64,000 bases of DNA, taken from assembly GCA_946480015.1 (NCBI GenBank), contig CAMLIL010000002.1, positions 1-64,000 of the forward strand, written 5' to 3'. The position numbers were made by a program, and so were the translations under genes. Positions 55,784 through 63,620 of the stretch are shown here, one piece after another. The notes beneath the pieces are model-generated. The model had not been told where the DNA came from, made no database searches, and saw nothing but the letters and a program-made list of their open reading frames with translations. Every line of letters begins with the position of its first letter. The first letter of the stretch is position 1. The stretch comes from an uncultured Oxalobacteraceae bacterium (GTDB lineage: Bacteria > Pseudomonadota > Gammaproteobacteria > Burkholderiales > Burkholderiaceae).

Positions 55784-55975
55784 GCGAGTCCTTTCGTGGT
55801 CTGAAAGCGGGCATTACAGGCGGATTCGGCCCGATCATACGCTTTTTCGGGGATCACGCGGGATAAAACAGGGTTATCAAGCTTTATATCATCCTTGAAT
55901 ACCTGGAAAGGCTGGCGTACGATTGGTATGTAATTATGTGGCATGTAATATATTATCTTATTTCATGGAGACTTC

Positions 55976-57022
55976 ATGGCCCGTACTGGACTGTACCTAT
56001 CGGAGGTCAGGAAGGCCCGCGACGGGCTGATCGCCCAGGGGCGGCATCCGTCCGTCGACGCCGTGCGTGTGGCGCTGGGCAATACCGGGTCGAAAACTAC
56101 CATCCACAAATACCTGAAGGAGCTCGACGAGGAGGATGGCGGCGCCGCGGGCCGAAAGGCGTCGATCGGCGAGGCGCTGCAGGATCTCGTCGAGCGACTC
56201 GCGGCGCGGTTGCACGAGGAAGCTGATGCGCGCGTTGCCGCCGTCGAAGCCGCGCGCCTCGCGCAGGAGCGTTCAACGGCCGCGCAACTGGAGACGCTCC
56301 AGGGCGAACTGGCGACGGCCAGCACCCAGCTCGAGCAGCTGGCGGACGCCGCCGAGAGCGAGCGGGACCGGCACGCGCGTACGAGCGCCAATTTGCAAGC
56401 GGAGGCGATCGCCCGCCGTTTGGCCGAACAGCAGGTGGCGGACCTGAAGGAGAGGCTGCTCGAAAACGATGAGCACCTTCGATCCCTGGAGGAAAAGCAC
56501 ACGCACGCGCGCGACGCGCTGGAGCATTACCGGCAATCGGTCAAGGAACAGCGCGACCAGGATCAGCGCCGCCACGAGCAGCAGGTGCAGCACCTGCAGG
56601 CCGAGATTCGCCAATTGCGGCAAGATCTGGTCGCGAAGCATGACGAGGTCACGAGGCTGAACCAGGAAGGGGTCAAGCTGGTCGCGGAACTGTCCCATGC
56701 GAAGCAGGCACTGTACGAACAGCAGTCGGCCGGCCGCGGGCAGGCGAAGCGGATCGAGCAGCTCCATGCGCTGGAGGCCCAATTCGCTGCCCAGGCCGCA
56801 CAACTCCAGGCGGCCACCGAGCGGCTGGCCGGCGCCGACAAACGCATCGCGGAACTGACCGGCCAGGTGCGGGACGGGGAGTTGGCCCTGTCTGCGGCGC
56901 AGGCGATGCTGGCGGCACACCAGGGCATCGCGGCGGAACTCCGGTCCTTCCTGAGCGACACCTCGCGAAGCCGCGAACCCGGCGGGGGCGCCACGCCTGC
57001 ACAGAGGCAGCGAGGTGACTGA
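55976..57022 (+). CDS. KfrA-like DNA-binding coiled-coil protein
   Basis: 348 residues. The first 60 form the KfrA N-terminal DNA-binding domain (KARDGLIAQGRHPSVDAVRVAL, then TGSKTTIHKYLKEL as recognition part). From about residue 75 to 330 it is one long coiled coil rich in Glu, Gln, Arg and Ala. KfrA of broad-host plasmids is a segregation-linked regulator and forms filaments. AT-rich upstream sequence with ATGTAAT / ATGTAATAT repeats (55928-55953) may be its own operator. GGAGA precedes the ATG. Compare the orphaned KfrA-like tail at 1077-1592. Confidence 0.8.
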   Translation: MARTGLYLSEVRKARDGLIAQGRHPSVDAVRVALGNTGSKTTIHKYLKELDEEDGGAAGRKASIGEALQDLVERLAARLHEEADARVAAVEAARLAQERSTAAQLETLQGELATASTQLEQLADAAESERDRHARTSANLQAEAIARRLAEQQVADLKERLLENDEHLRSLEEKHTHARDALEHYRQSVKEQRDQDQRRHEQQVQHLQAEIRQLRQDLVAKHDEVTRLNQEGVKLVAELSHAKQALYEQQSAGRGQAKRIEQLHALEAQFAAQAAQLQAATERLAGADKRIAELTGQVRDGELALSAAQAMLAAHQGIAAELRSFLSDTSRSREPGGGATPAQRQRGD

Positions 57023-57334
57023 TCCGACTACCGCGCGCGAAACCACGGTTCACAGTGGGGGCGCCACCAGCGCATGAGTGACTTGAAGCAATAGAGTCAG
57101 TCGGTAAACGATAAAGTTGATCCGACGGCGGCTCGTTGTCAGATGGAATAATTGACAAGCCCGGCGACGCGCTCTCTCAGTCCCTAAGATGTGGTTTTTA
57201 GTTGATCAAACAATAAAATTTACTGCTGGTTAGTTAACCGATATATGATGATATGGCGACAACTATGTCGGCGGTGCAAGTGCCGTGTGCTCGTGTGCGT
57301 GGCTCTGTCTAATCACCTAAGGTCAGGAGACTTC
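57023..57334. other. AT-rich intergenic region
   Basis: About 310 bases with markedly lower GC around 57195-57255, including GGTTA-GT-TAACC (57229-57240). It probably holds the promoter of the lipoprotein gene, but no clear -35/-10 pair is seen. Confidence 0.4.
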
Positions 57335-58348
57335 ATGAAACGAATTTTGTTAGCCGCAGCGACGATCAGCTCGGCGGCCATGCTACTAAGTGCCTGCGAG
57401 TCAATGCGGATTTTAGGAGGGGGAACTCTCGGAGGCACAACTCCTGTGACTTCTCCTATTGTTAACCACGCGTGTATAGGCAGCTTCGTATCGCCGGCAG
57501 GCAATATAAAAGGAGCTGGAATTGAGATCCCAATTGGAAAGTGGGCAGGCGGCCCAATCAAGATCGGATCGGTAGACTACAATCACTCCGAGGCTCAGAA
57601 GCTCAGTCAGGCGGCTTCGCTGGCAGAACAGAGCCGGCTGACCTTCTGTCGTGCAACCGATCCGGCAGTGCTTAGCCTTGTACCTGAAGCAAGTCGGGCC
57701 GATGTTATCAAAACCGCACTCGCAGGTCAGACCACCATCCAGACAAACGTCAACGCATTTGTCGTCAAAGTGATGAACGCTACGACCCCACAAGAGGCAG
57801 TCGCTGCTGCGGCCGAGCTGGCGAAAACCGCAAAAGAGGCGGAGAAGGAGCTGGTTGATAAAATTCCCGCTTCGGCAGGAGGCAAGCAGGTAAACGTTCT
57901 TCCTTACGAGCCATTACCGTTGTGGGCGACCTTGGCACTCATGCAGGCGAATACAGCAGATGCTTTCAAGCACCTATCCGACAAGGTCGACGTCCTGAAC
58001 AAGCGGTTCGACGCCAGGCCAGGCCAAGGCGAGATCAGGATCATGAGCTTTAACGATAACGGCGTGAGCCTGGCTGCCACCGAAAGACAGCGGCTCTACA
58101 ACGAGTTCCAGGAGGCATTGGGTAAGATTCCAGAGAGCCAGCGTCCGGTCGTTTTCATCGTTGGGTATGCCAACAAGTCTAGCTCCTACCTTCGAAATAT
58201 CGATATTGGGCTTCGCCGCGCCCAAACCGTGCGGGACTTCCTGCAGCAGCAGAAGTTCTCGCGGGCATACGAGGGCCGGGTCATGAGCGGCGGAGTTGAT
58301 GATTCAGCTTACGCGCGCCGGGTTGACGTATTGGTCACCGGGGCCTAA
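57335..58348 (+). CDS. Lipoprotein with an OmpA-like C-terminal domain
   Basis: 337 residues. Signal with lipobox LLSAC; the start is set by AGGAGA 6 bases upstream. Middle: an unknown helical region with Ala-rich coiled-coil potential (QEAVAAAAELAKTAKEAEKEL). C-terminal about 110 residues: IRIMSFNDNGVSLAATERQRL, VVFIVGYANKSSSYLRNIDIGL and RRAQTVRDFLQQQ follow the OmpA/MotB peptidoglycan-binding pattern ('...G.A......N..LS..RA..V...L'), though the usual Asp and Arg contacts are changed. GC content is lower than in the respiratory genes, which suggests acquisition. Confidence 0.65.
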   Translation: MKRILLAAATISSAAMLLSACESMRILGGGTLGGTTPVTSPIVNHACIGSFVSPAGNIKGAGIEIPIGKWAGGPIKIGSVDYNHSEAQKLSQAASLAEQSRLTFCRATDPAVLSLVPEASRADVIKTALAGQTTIQTNVNAFVVKVMNATTPQEAVAAAAELAKTAKEAEKELVDKIPASAGGKQVNVLPYEPLPLWATLALMQANTADAFKHLSDKVDVLNKRFDARPGQGEIRIMSFNDNGVSLAATERQRLYNEFQEALGKIPESQRPVVFIVGYANKSSSYLRNIDIGLRRAQTVRDFLQQQKFSRAYEGRVMSGGVDDSAYARRVDVLVTGA

Positions 58349-58360
58349 AGCACAAATGCT

Positions 58361-58378
58361 TGGCTGCCCCCGCAGCCA
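58361..58378 (+). terminator. Hairpin after the lipoprotein gene
   Basis: TGGCTGC (58361-58367), CCCC loop, GCAGCCA (58372-58378), 13 bases after the stop codon. No T run follows. Confidence 0.45.
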
Positions 58379-58590
58379 GGCACAGCGCGTCACAGCACTC
58401 TCCAGAGCAGAGCGCTTTCAAGGTGAAGTCACTGCATTGTCATCCCCGATGCTTTTCCCCGCCTGTGACCCGGCGGCGTGTCGGTGGCTGGCCAGCTGCA
58501 CGGCCGTCAGGACGCGCTCCGGCTGACCTGGCGTCTGGTTACAGCCAGGGAGGAAGTGCCCCAGCGTGGGGCAAGCCCGATAGCTGGGGG

Positions 58591-59049
58591 TTACGTAATT
58601 TGAGCAACGCACGTGCATTCACCCACGGTACCAAGGCGGCGGCCCTGCAACGTACTGTTGAGCTGGGCAACGCTGCGCCAGATGAACGCGATCGGCACGC
58701 CGCTTTGCTGGGCGGCCTGCTCGATGGCCATCACCACCAGCTGCATGGGAGCCTCGTCCAGGAAATGCGTCACGTGAGCCCGGTACTCGTCGGGCACGTC
58801 ACCGCCCACCAGCACGGCCAAGAGCACTTCGGGTGTGAGCACGCCGCGGTAGCTGACGCTCGATGTCTGCGCCGCCATCCATAGCCACCGCTTGGCCGGC
58901 AGCGGCGCGAGCGTGTCCCGGTCTAGTCCCAGGACGTGTACCAGGCCTGACGGAAACGGCTCCGCATCGGCCAACGCCTGCGGCCGCGCCAAGCCCAGCG
59001 CGGCGCAGCGCACGGCGATAGCGGTTTCGATGTCGGCGGCTGTCTTCAT
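58591..59049 (-). CDS. Small protein of unknown function
   Basis: 152 residues, soluble. DIETAIAVRCAALGLARPQAL and FIWRSVAQLNSTLQGRRLG are the most structured parts; I recognise no family. The coding frame keeps a normal GC bias at third positions, which supports a real gene. It is opposite in direction to its neighbours and stands alone between the lipoprotein and the ATPase-protease operon. Confidence 0.5.
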   Translation of the reverse strand: MKTAADIETAIAVRCAALGLARPQALADAEPFPSGLVHVLGLDRDTLAPLPAKRWLWMAAQTSSVSYRGVLTPEVLLAVLVGGDVPDEYRAHVTHFLDEAPMQLVVMAIEQAAQQSGVPIAFIWRSVAQLNSTLQGRRLGTVGECTCVAQIT

Positions 59050-59360
59050 GCAGGCAGTATGCCACGCCCGCCGGGGGGCTTACTCATTTTGAGCACGCCG
59101 CCGACGACGCTGCGCTCTTCCAGCAGATCAGGGAGGTTAGATCGCGAACAGGTCGCCTCTCCGCGAAACTAAGATTGTGAATTCGTCTTTTAAATCATCC
59201 GCTTAAATTCACTTTGGCGAAACAAAACACGAACCCCGGCCGTCCCTCCTATAGGTCCGCGCGTTGCGCACCAGGACCCTACCTCCGATTTTTCACAAAC
59301 GCCGCTTCTGGCGCTCATTCGGCTCTGCGGCTCCCAATTACTTCAAATTTAGAAATTTTA
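59050..59360. other. AT-rich intergenic region before the ATPase operon
   Basis: About 310 bases without a supported gene; base composition becomes AT-rich towards 59340-59400, where a promoter with overlapping inverted repeats is found. Confidence 0.45.
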
Positions 59361-59396
59361 TTGGCGATTTTTTCAGATTCGCCATATACTTCGCCA
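59361..59396 (+). promoter_or_regulatory. Promoter with overlapping inverted repeats for the ATPase-protease genes
   Basis: TTGGCG (59361-59366), 18-base spacer, TATACT (59385-59390). TGGCGA (59362-59367) and TCGCCA (59379-59384) form an inverted repeat across the spacer, and a second TCGCCA lies at 59391-59396 on the other side of the -10 box. A bound dimer would cover the promoter. The ATPase itself has a C-terminal helix-turn-helix, so self-control is possible. Confidence 0.55.
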
Positions 59397-59436
59397 ATTG
59401 ATTCGGCAACACTACACGGCTATACAAGAGGCAAAT

Positions 59437-60603
59437 GTGCAACACACTGACGTAGATGACAGAATAGAAGAGGATTTCGTCAATTTAGCTCGATTGGCAG
59501 CAGGCTCATCCATGGAGGACGTGCGCCTGTTCTTGGCCAAGCTCGTGCGCAAGTATCGGGTCAAGCGCCCAGCGCTATCGGCTGGCTTGGACCAGAGTCT
59601 GAAGACAACGCAAACCCGCGCCTCCGGGCCGGCCATCATGCGCCGCGGTGTTCCCGACGAGCTCTCTCAGCATTTTCCGGTGGACGTCGATTCGAAAATG
59701 TCGCTCATTCGAGTTTTTGACGACCGTGATAACCCGGCGAAGCCAATCCTGTCCGAAACGCTGTTCGGACAGATCGACGGCATCGTGCGTGAGCGCGCCG
59801 AGCGGGCGAAGCTGGCGCAGCATGGAATTCGTCCGACGCGATCGGCCATTCTGGTGGGTCCGCCAGGCGTCGGGAAGACGCTATCGGCGCGCTACATTGC
59901 CGCCCAGTTGAACAAGCCGTTGTGGGTACTCGACCTGACCACAGTCATGAGCAGCTTGCTGGGCAAGACCGGAAACAACCTGCGGATGGTGTTCGACCAT
60001 GCGAAGCAGAACGAAGCAGTACTGCTGCTCGATGAAATCGATGCGATCGCCAAGCGGCGCAGCGACGAGTCTGACGTCGGTGAGCTGAAACGCTTGGTGA
60101 CCGCCATCTTGCAGGAAGTGGACAGCTGGCCGGATTCGGGGCTGCTGCTGGCGGCGACAAACCACCCTGAGTTGATCGACCCCGCACTGTGGCGCCGGTT
60201 CGACCGCATCCTCAACTTCGAGTTGGCCGACGCCGCTGGGGTGCTTGCCGCGGTCAGGCGCTATCTCGGCCGCGATATCGACGCCTTCGAGCCTTGGGTC
60301 GATACGCTTGCAGCGACGCTGCAGGGCCACTCCCTTTCGGATGTCGAACGTACGGTGCTGTCGCTTCGTCGCAGCGCGGTCCTCGACAGAAGTGAACCAC
60401 GCAAGCTGGTCGCCGACCTCGCGTTGCAACAGGTCGGGGCGTTGGATAAAGCCGCACGGCGCGAACTGGCTGTCACGCTCGCGAAAGAGGGTGGGATGTC
60501 GCATAACCAGATTTCTGAATTGACAGGCGTAGCACGCGACACCTTGCGTAAATATGCCGGGCCTTCGCCAATTAAGGGCCGTGGGCCACGAAAAGGAGAT
60601 TGA
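59437..60603 (+). CDS. AAA+ ATPase paired with an S8 protease
   Basis: 388 residues from GTG 59437, chosen for the AAGAGG box 6 bases upstream. N-terminal about 120 residues: helical, unknown. AAA+ module: Walker A GPPGVGKT (141-148), Walker B VLLLDEIDA, sensor-1 Asn in AATNHPELID, arginine finger region LWRRFDRIL; closest in style to the FtsH/CDC48-type 'classical' AAA group. The last 40 residues (EGGMSHNQISELTGVARDTLRKYA) look like a helix-turn-helix. The protease gene starts three bases after its stop. Likely roles: unfolding or remodelling a target for the protease, or switching it on. Confidence 0.85.
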   Translation: MQHTDVDDRIEEDFVNLARLAAGSSMEDVRLFLAKLVRKYRVKRPALSAGLDQSLKTTQTRASGPAIMRRGVPDELSQHFPVDVDSKMSLIRVFDDRDNPAKPILSETLFGQIDGIVRERAERAKLAQHGIRPTRSAILVGPPGVGKTLSARYIAAQLNKPLWVLDLTTVMSSLLGKTGNNLRMVFDHAKQNEAVLLLDEIDAIAKRRSDESDVGELKRLVTAILQEVDSWPDSGLLLAATNHPELIDPALWRRFDRILNFELADAAGVLAAVRRYLGRDIDAFEPWVDTLAATLQGHSLSDVERTVLSLRRSAVLDRSEPRKLVADLALQQVGALDKAARRELAVTLAKEGGMSHNQISELTGVARDTLRKYAGPSPIKGRGPRKGD

Positions 60604-60605
60604 GT

Positions 60606-62816
60606 ATGGCAAACCGCTTCATCATTGGTAAGGGCGAGCTTCTTACCTACGACATTCCGGCTCCCCCCATGGTGTCCAAGAAGGCGCACCCCTACTCGCT
60701 TGATGAAGCAAAGTCGATCATCATCCCTCAGATGAAAGAAGCTGTCATCAATTTGAAGAAATTGCCTGCAACGGCATGTCCGCACGACTTCGCGGTCGCG
60801 AAGCTACAGCTGCATCCGGCGTATATCTCGAAGAGTTTTTTCCCAAAGGCGTTGCTCAGGGAGGTCGGCCTCGTCTCGATTGGAAGCCGGACCGCGCGCG
60901 TCAGCCCGCGGCGGGATCTACGGATCAAAGCCCCGTTGGAGTGCGAAACCACGGAACTCTTCATTGCCGGCACCAGGACCGCGCTTGCGCGCCTGCCAAG
61001 CTTGGCGCTGGGCCTCGATGACGGAACCACAGCAGCCCTCCAATTTCGGCAGATTGAACATTTTAAAGGCATGGAAGCAGCGGATCGGGTGCGCGCTTTT
61101 GATGGCAACCCGGGCAACGTGTTCGAGGTAGGCCTGCACCTGATTCCGGATCAGCCTCCGGAAATTTTGCGCCAGGCTTTTGGTGCGTATGCGAACGCTT
61201 GTGGATTCAAGGTCAATACGCAATACGAGTTTCCTGTAGGCCGAATGCTGTTCTTGGCCATTGAAGGCGACGCGTCCGGCTTGCCGGTTCTGGCCCAATT
61301 CACGCTCATGCGCGTCGTGCGGCCGATGCCCAAGGTACGTAGCGCGCGACCGATGCCTCGCGCCCATGGGGTTGCGGTTGGTTTTACACTTCCTATCGCG
61401 GCACCGCTGTCGAGCGAGCCGACAGTGGCAATTTTGGATGGCGGACTGCCTTCGCGGCACGTCCTCGATCGGTATATTGGCAGGTATGAAAAGTCAGATC
61501 CTGCCGCAAGCGACGTCGACGAATACGTCGCGCACGGCTTGGGCGTGACTTCCGCGTTCTTGTTCGGGCCCATTGAGCCAGGAGGAACTGCAGCTCGCCC
61601 TTATGCGCTCGCCGACCATTTTCGGGTCCTTGATGCGACCTCGGACGGCGAAGATCCATACGAGCTGTATCGTACGCTTGCGCATGTCGAGGAAGTTTTG
61701 CTCTCGCGTCAGTATCAGTTCATCAATCTCAGTCTCGGGCCGGATCTGCCGTATGAAGACACGGACGTGCACGCATGGACCGCAGTGCTCGATACGATGC
61801 TCAGCGATGGTGACACATTAGTGACCGTCGCCGTGGGTAACAACGGCGAACGCGATGATGCCTTGAAGCTCAATCGCATCCAGGTGCCGTCAGACAGCGT
61901 CAATGCGCTGTCGATTGGCGCGGCGAATTTCTCAACCGAGAAGTGGGCAAAAGCACCCTACAGCGCCAAGGGGCCCGGGCGTAGCCCAGGTCGCCGCAAA
62001 CCGGACGCGCTCGCATTCGGCGGAAGCGGCAAGGAATACTTTCACGTTGTCCGGCCGGGACCGAAGGCTGAACTCGATGCGACGATGGGAACTAGTTTTG
62101 CGTCACCATTTGCCTTGCGCACTGGCGTCGGCGTGAGAGCGATCCTCGGCGAGGAAGTTCACCCGTTGACCATCAGAGCACTGATGATTCATGCCGCCGA
62201 CGCCAATGCCGACGTGAGCGCCGAGGAGGGCGGCTGGGGGCGAATTTCCCAAGACGTCAACGACGTTATCATGTGCGGCGATGGGGTGGCGCGAATCATC
62301 TACCAAGGCATGCTGCGCCCGGGAAAATATCTTCGTGCACCTGTTCCGCTGCCGTTGACCCAGTTGGATGGCACCGTGAAAATTACCGCCACCTTTTGCT
62401 ACGCGAGCCCGGTCGACATCGAGGATTCGGCAGCGTATACCAAAGCTGGACTGGGAATCACGTTCCGCCCGCACGCCGGCAAGATGAACGGAAATCAGGT
62501 CAAGTCGCGCTCCTTCTTCACGTCGACGGAGTTTCGCACCGAACAGGAGCAGCGTACTGATCTTGGAAAATGGGAGACCGTGTTGCATGCGACCGACAAC
62601 TTCCGTGGATCCAGCCTGGACCAAGCGACTTTCGACGTGCACTACAACGCGCGCGACGGCGGCGGCGCTGCGGGTACGGGCAGCGAATTGATTCGTTATG
62701 CACTCGTGGTGACGGTCGAGGCGCCAAAACACGCGGACATCTACGACAAGATCCTGGCGGCCCACAGCAAGCTCAAGGCCATCGAGCCGAAGATCAGCAT
62801 TCCGATTCGGACTTGA
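60606..62816 (+). CDS. S8 (subtilisin-like) peptidase
   Basis: 736 residues. ATG 60606 follows AAGGAG by 6 bases. The first 260 residues are an N-terminal region of unknown fold without signal peptide, so the enzyme is cytoplasmic. The catalytic triad is complete: Asp278 in VAILDGGLP, His310 in YVAHGLGVTSA, Ser497 in MGTSFASPFA; the oxyanion segment is VAVGNNGERDD. A C-terminal beta-rich domain of about 180 residues follows. Gene pairs of an AAA+ ATPase with this type of intracellular subtilisin occur repeatedly in genomic islands and were proposed as defence modules by comparative genomics; no activity can be read from sequence. Confidence 0.88.
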   Translation: MANRFIIGKGELLTYDIPAPPMVSKKAHPYSLDEAKSIIIPQMKEAVINLKKLPATACPHDFAVAKLQLHPAYISKSFFPKALLREVGLVSIGSRTARVSPRRDLRIKAPLECETTELFIAGTRTALARLPSLALGLDDGTTAALQFRQIEHFKGMEAADRVRAFDGNPGNVFEVGLHLIPDQPPEILRQAFGAYANACGFKVNTQYEFPVGRMLFLAIEGDASGLPVLAQFTLMRVVRPMPKVRSARPMPRAHGVAVGFTLPIAAPLSSEPTVAILDGGLPSRHVLDRYIGRYEKSDPAASDVDEYVAHGLGVTSAFLFGPIEPGGTAARPYALADHFRVLDATSDGEDPYELYRTLAHVEEVLLSRQYQFINLSLGPDLPYEDTDVHAWTAVLDTMLSDGDTLVTVAVGNNGERDDALKLNRIQVPSDSVNALSIGAANFSTEKWAKAPYSAKGPGRSPGRRKPDALAFGGSGKEYFHVVRPGPKAELDATMGTSFASPFALRTGVGVRAILGEEVHPLTIRALMIHAADANADVSAEEGGWGRISQDVNDVIMCGDGVARIIYQGMLRPGKYLRAPVPLPLTQLDGTVKITATFCYASPVDIEDSAAYTKAGLGITFRPHAGKMNGNQVKSRSFFTSTEFRTEQEQRTDLGKWETVLHATDNFRGSSLDQATFDVHYNARDGGGAAGTGSELIRYALVVTVEAPKHADIYDKILAAHSKLKAIEPKISIPIRT

Positions 62817-62965
62817 GAAGGTCGTATAAGCCTGCGCAATGTGACTTGCCACAAGCACTAATTCAGTTGAATAGAATTCGTTCCATGTAGAAGCAGTAAA
62901 TTATGTTGTGTTAATAAGCAGTCGGTTTCCAGAAGCAATCCATCCACGCTGAAAAGGGCATTACC

Positions 62966-63202
62966 ATGAAAACGTACCACTTCAAAATCGAAAACGACAA
63001 CTACCCGTGGCCGACGCAGTTCATTACCGGGGCCGATGTCCGTGGCGTCGGGCCGGGTATTCCCGAGGGCATGGACCTGTTCATCAAGCGCAAGAACAGT
63101 CCTGGCGTCCTGGTTGCTAATGACGACAGGTTTGACTTAGGCGAGTCTGGAATCGAAAAATTCTATGCTCAAGATGCCAGTTCAGAGGCGGGTGGACTCT
63201 AA
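62966..63202 (+). CDS. Ubiquitin-like protein (single multiubiquitin-type domain)
   Basis: 78 residues. TYHFKIENDNYPWPTQFITG, IPEGMDLFIKRKNSPG and FDLGESGIEKFYA follow the bacterial multiubiquitin family (beta-grasp fold; Pfam 'Multiubiquitin'), in which domains are often repeated in tandem; here there is one. It ends ASSEAGGL: a flexible tail with Gly-Gly followed by one Leu, as in a precursor that must be trimmed before activation. AAAAGGG lies 8 bases before ATG. The E2-like gene begins 2 bases after its stop. 149 bases separate it from the protease gene, so it may or may not share that transcript. Confidence 0.8.
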   Translation: MKTYHFKIENDNYPWPTQFITGADVRGVGPGIPEGMDLFIKRKNSPGVLVANDDRFDLGESGIEKFYAQDASSEAGGL

Positions 63203-63203
63203 C

Positions 63204-63620
63204 ATGGCGTTACTATTCGACAGCGATTACGAATACCTGAAGGAAATTGGGCAGGACTATGTCGAAGACGAAGCGACGCGCTTTCTGATTCTTCGGGGCT
63301 TCCCACTTCCTGCCGGTATCTACAAGGCAGGTGATGCCGCCTGCACCGCCTTAGACGTGCTCTACATTGTCCCCGCAAACTATAATACCGAGGGCGGAGA
63401 TATGTTTTGGACCAGTTGCAAACTCGAACGCGTGGACGGTGTGCCTATCCCAAGCATTAGCGGACCTGCCGAAGACAGTCGAACGTTTTCCGGTGTCGAG
63501 TACCTACGCTGGTCGCGCCACTGGAACAACAAGCCGTGGCGACCGAAAGTCGACAACATAGAACAAATCGTAAGCCGCTTGACCTGGGCATTTGCCAACC
63601 CTGATGCGAAACGCGTATGA
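63204..63620 (+). CDS. E2-like ubiquitin-conjugating family protein (Prok-E2 family E type)
   Basis: 138 residues from ATG 63204; an in-frame ATG at 63165 lies inside the preceding gene. RGFPLPAGIYKAG, LDVLYIVPANYNTEGGDMFWTS, and FSGVEYLRWSRHWNNKPWRP reproduce the prokaryotic E2 family E pattern ('LP.G.Y......DVL..IP..Y.....DMF.......', then '..WSRH....WRP..D.L'). There are two cysteines, C47 and C72. I cannot tell whether either acts like the E2 cysteine; C72 lies near the position after the 'DMF' strand. The stop overlaps the next start (ATGA), so the two proteins are made together. Confidence 0.78.
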   Translation: MALLFDSDYEYLKEIGQDYVEDEATRFLILRGFPLPAGIYKAGDAACTALDVLYIVPANYNTEGGDMFWTSCKLERVDGVPIPSISGPAEDSRTFSGVEYLRWSRHWNNKPWRPKVDNIEQIVSRLTWAFANPDAKRV

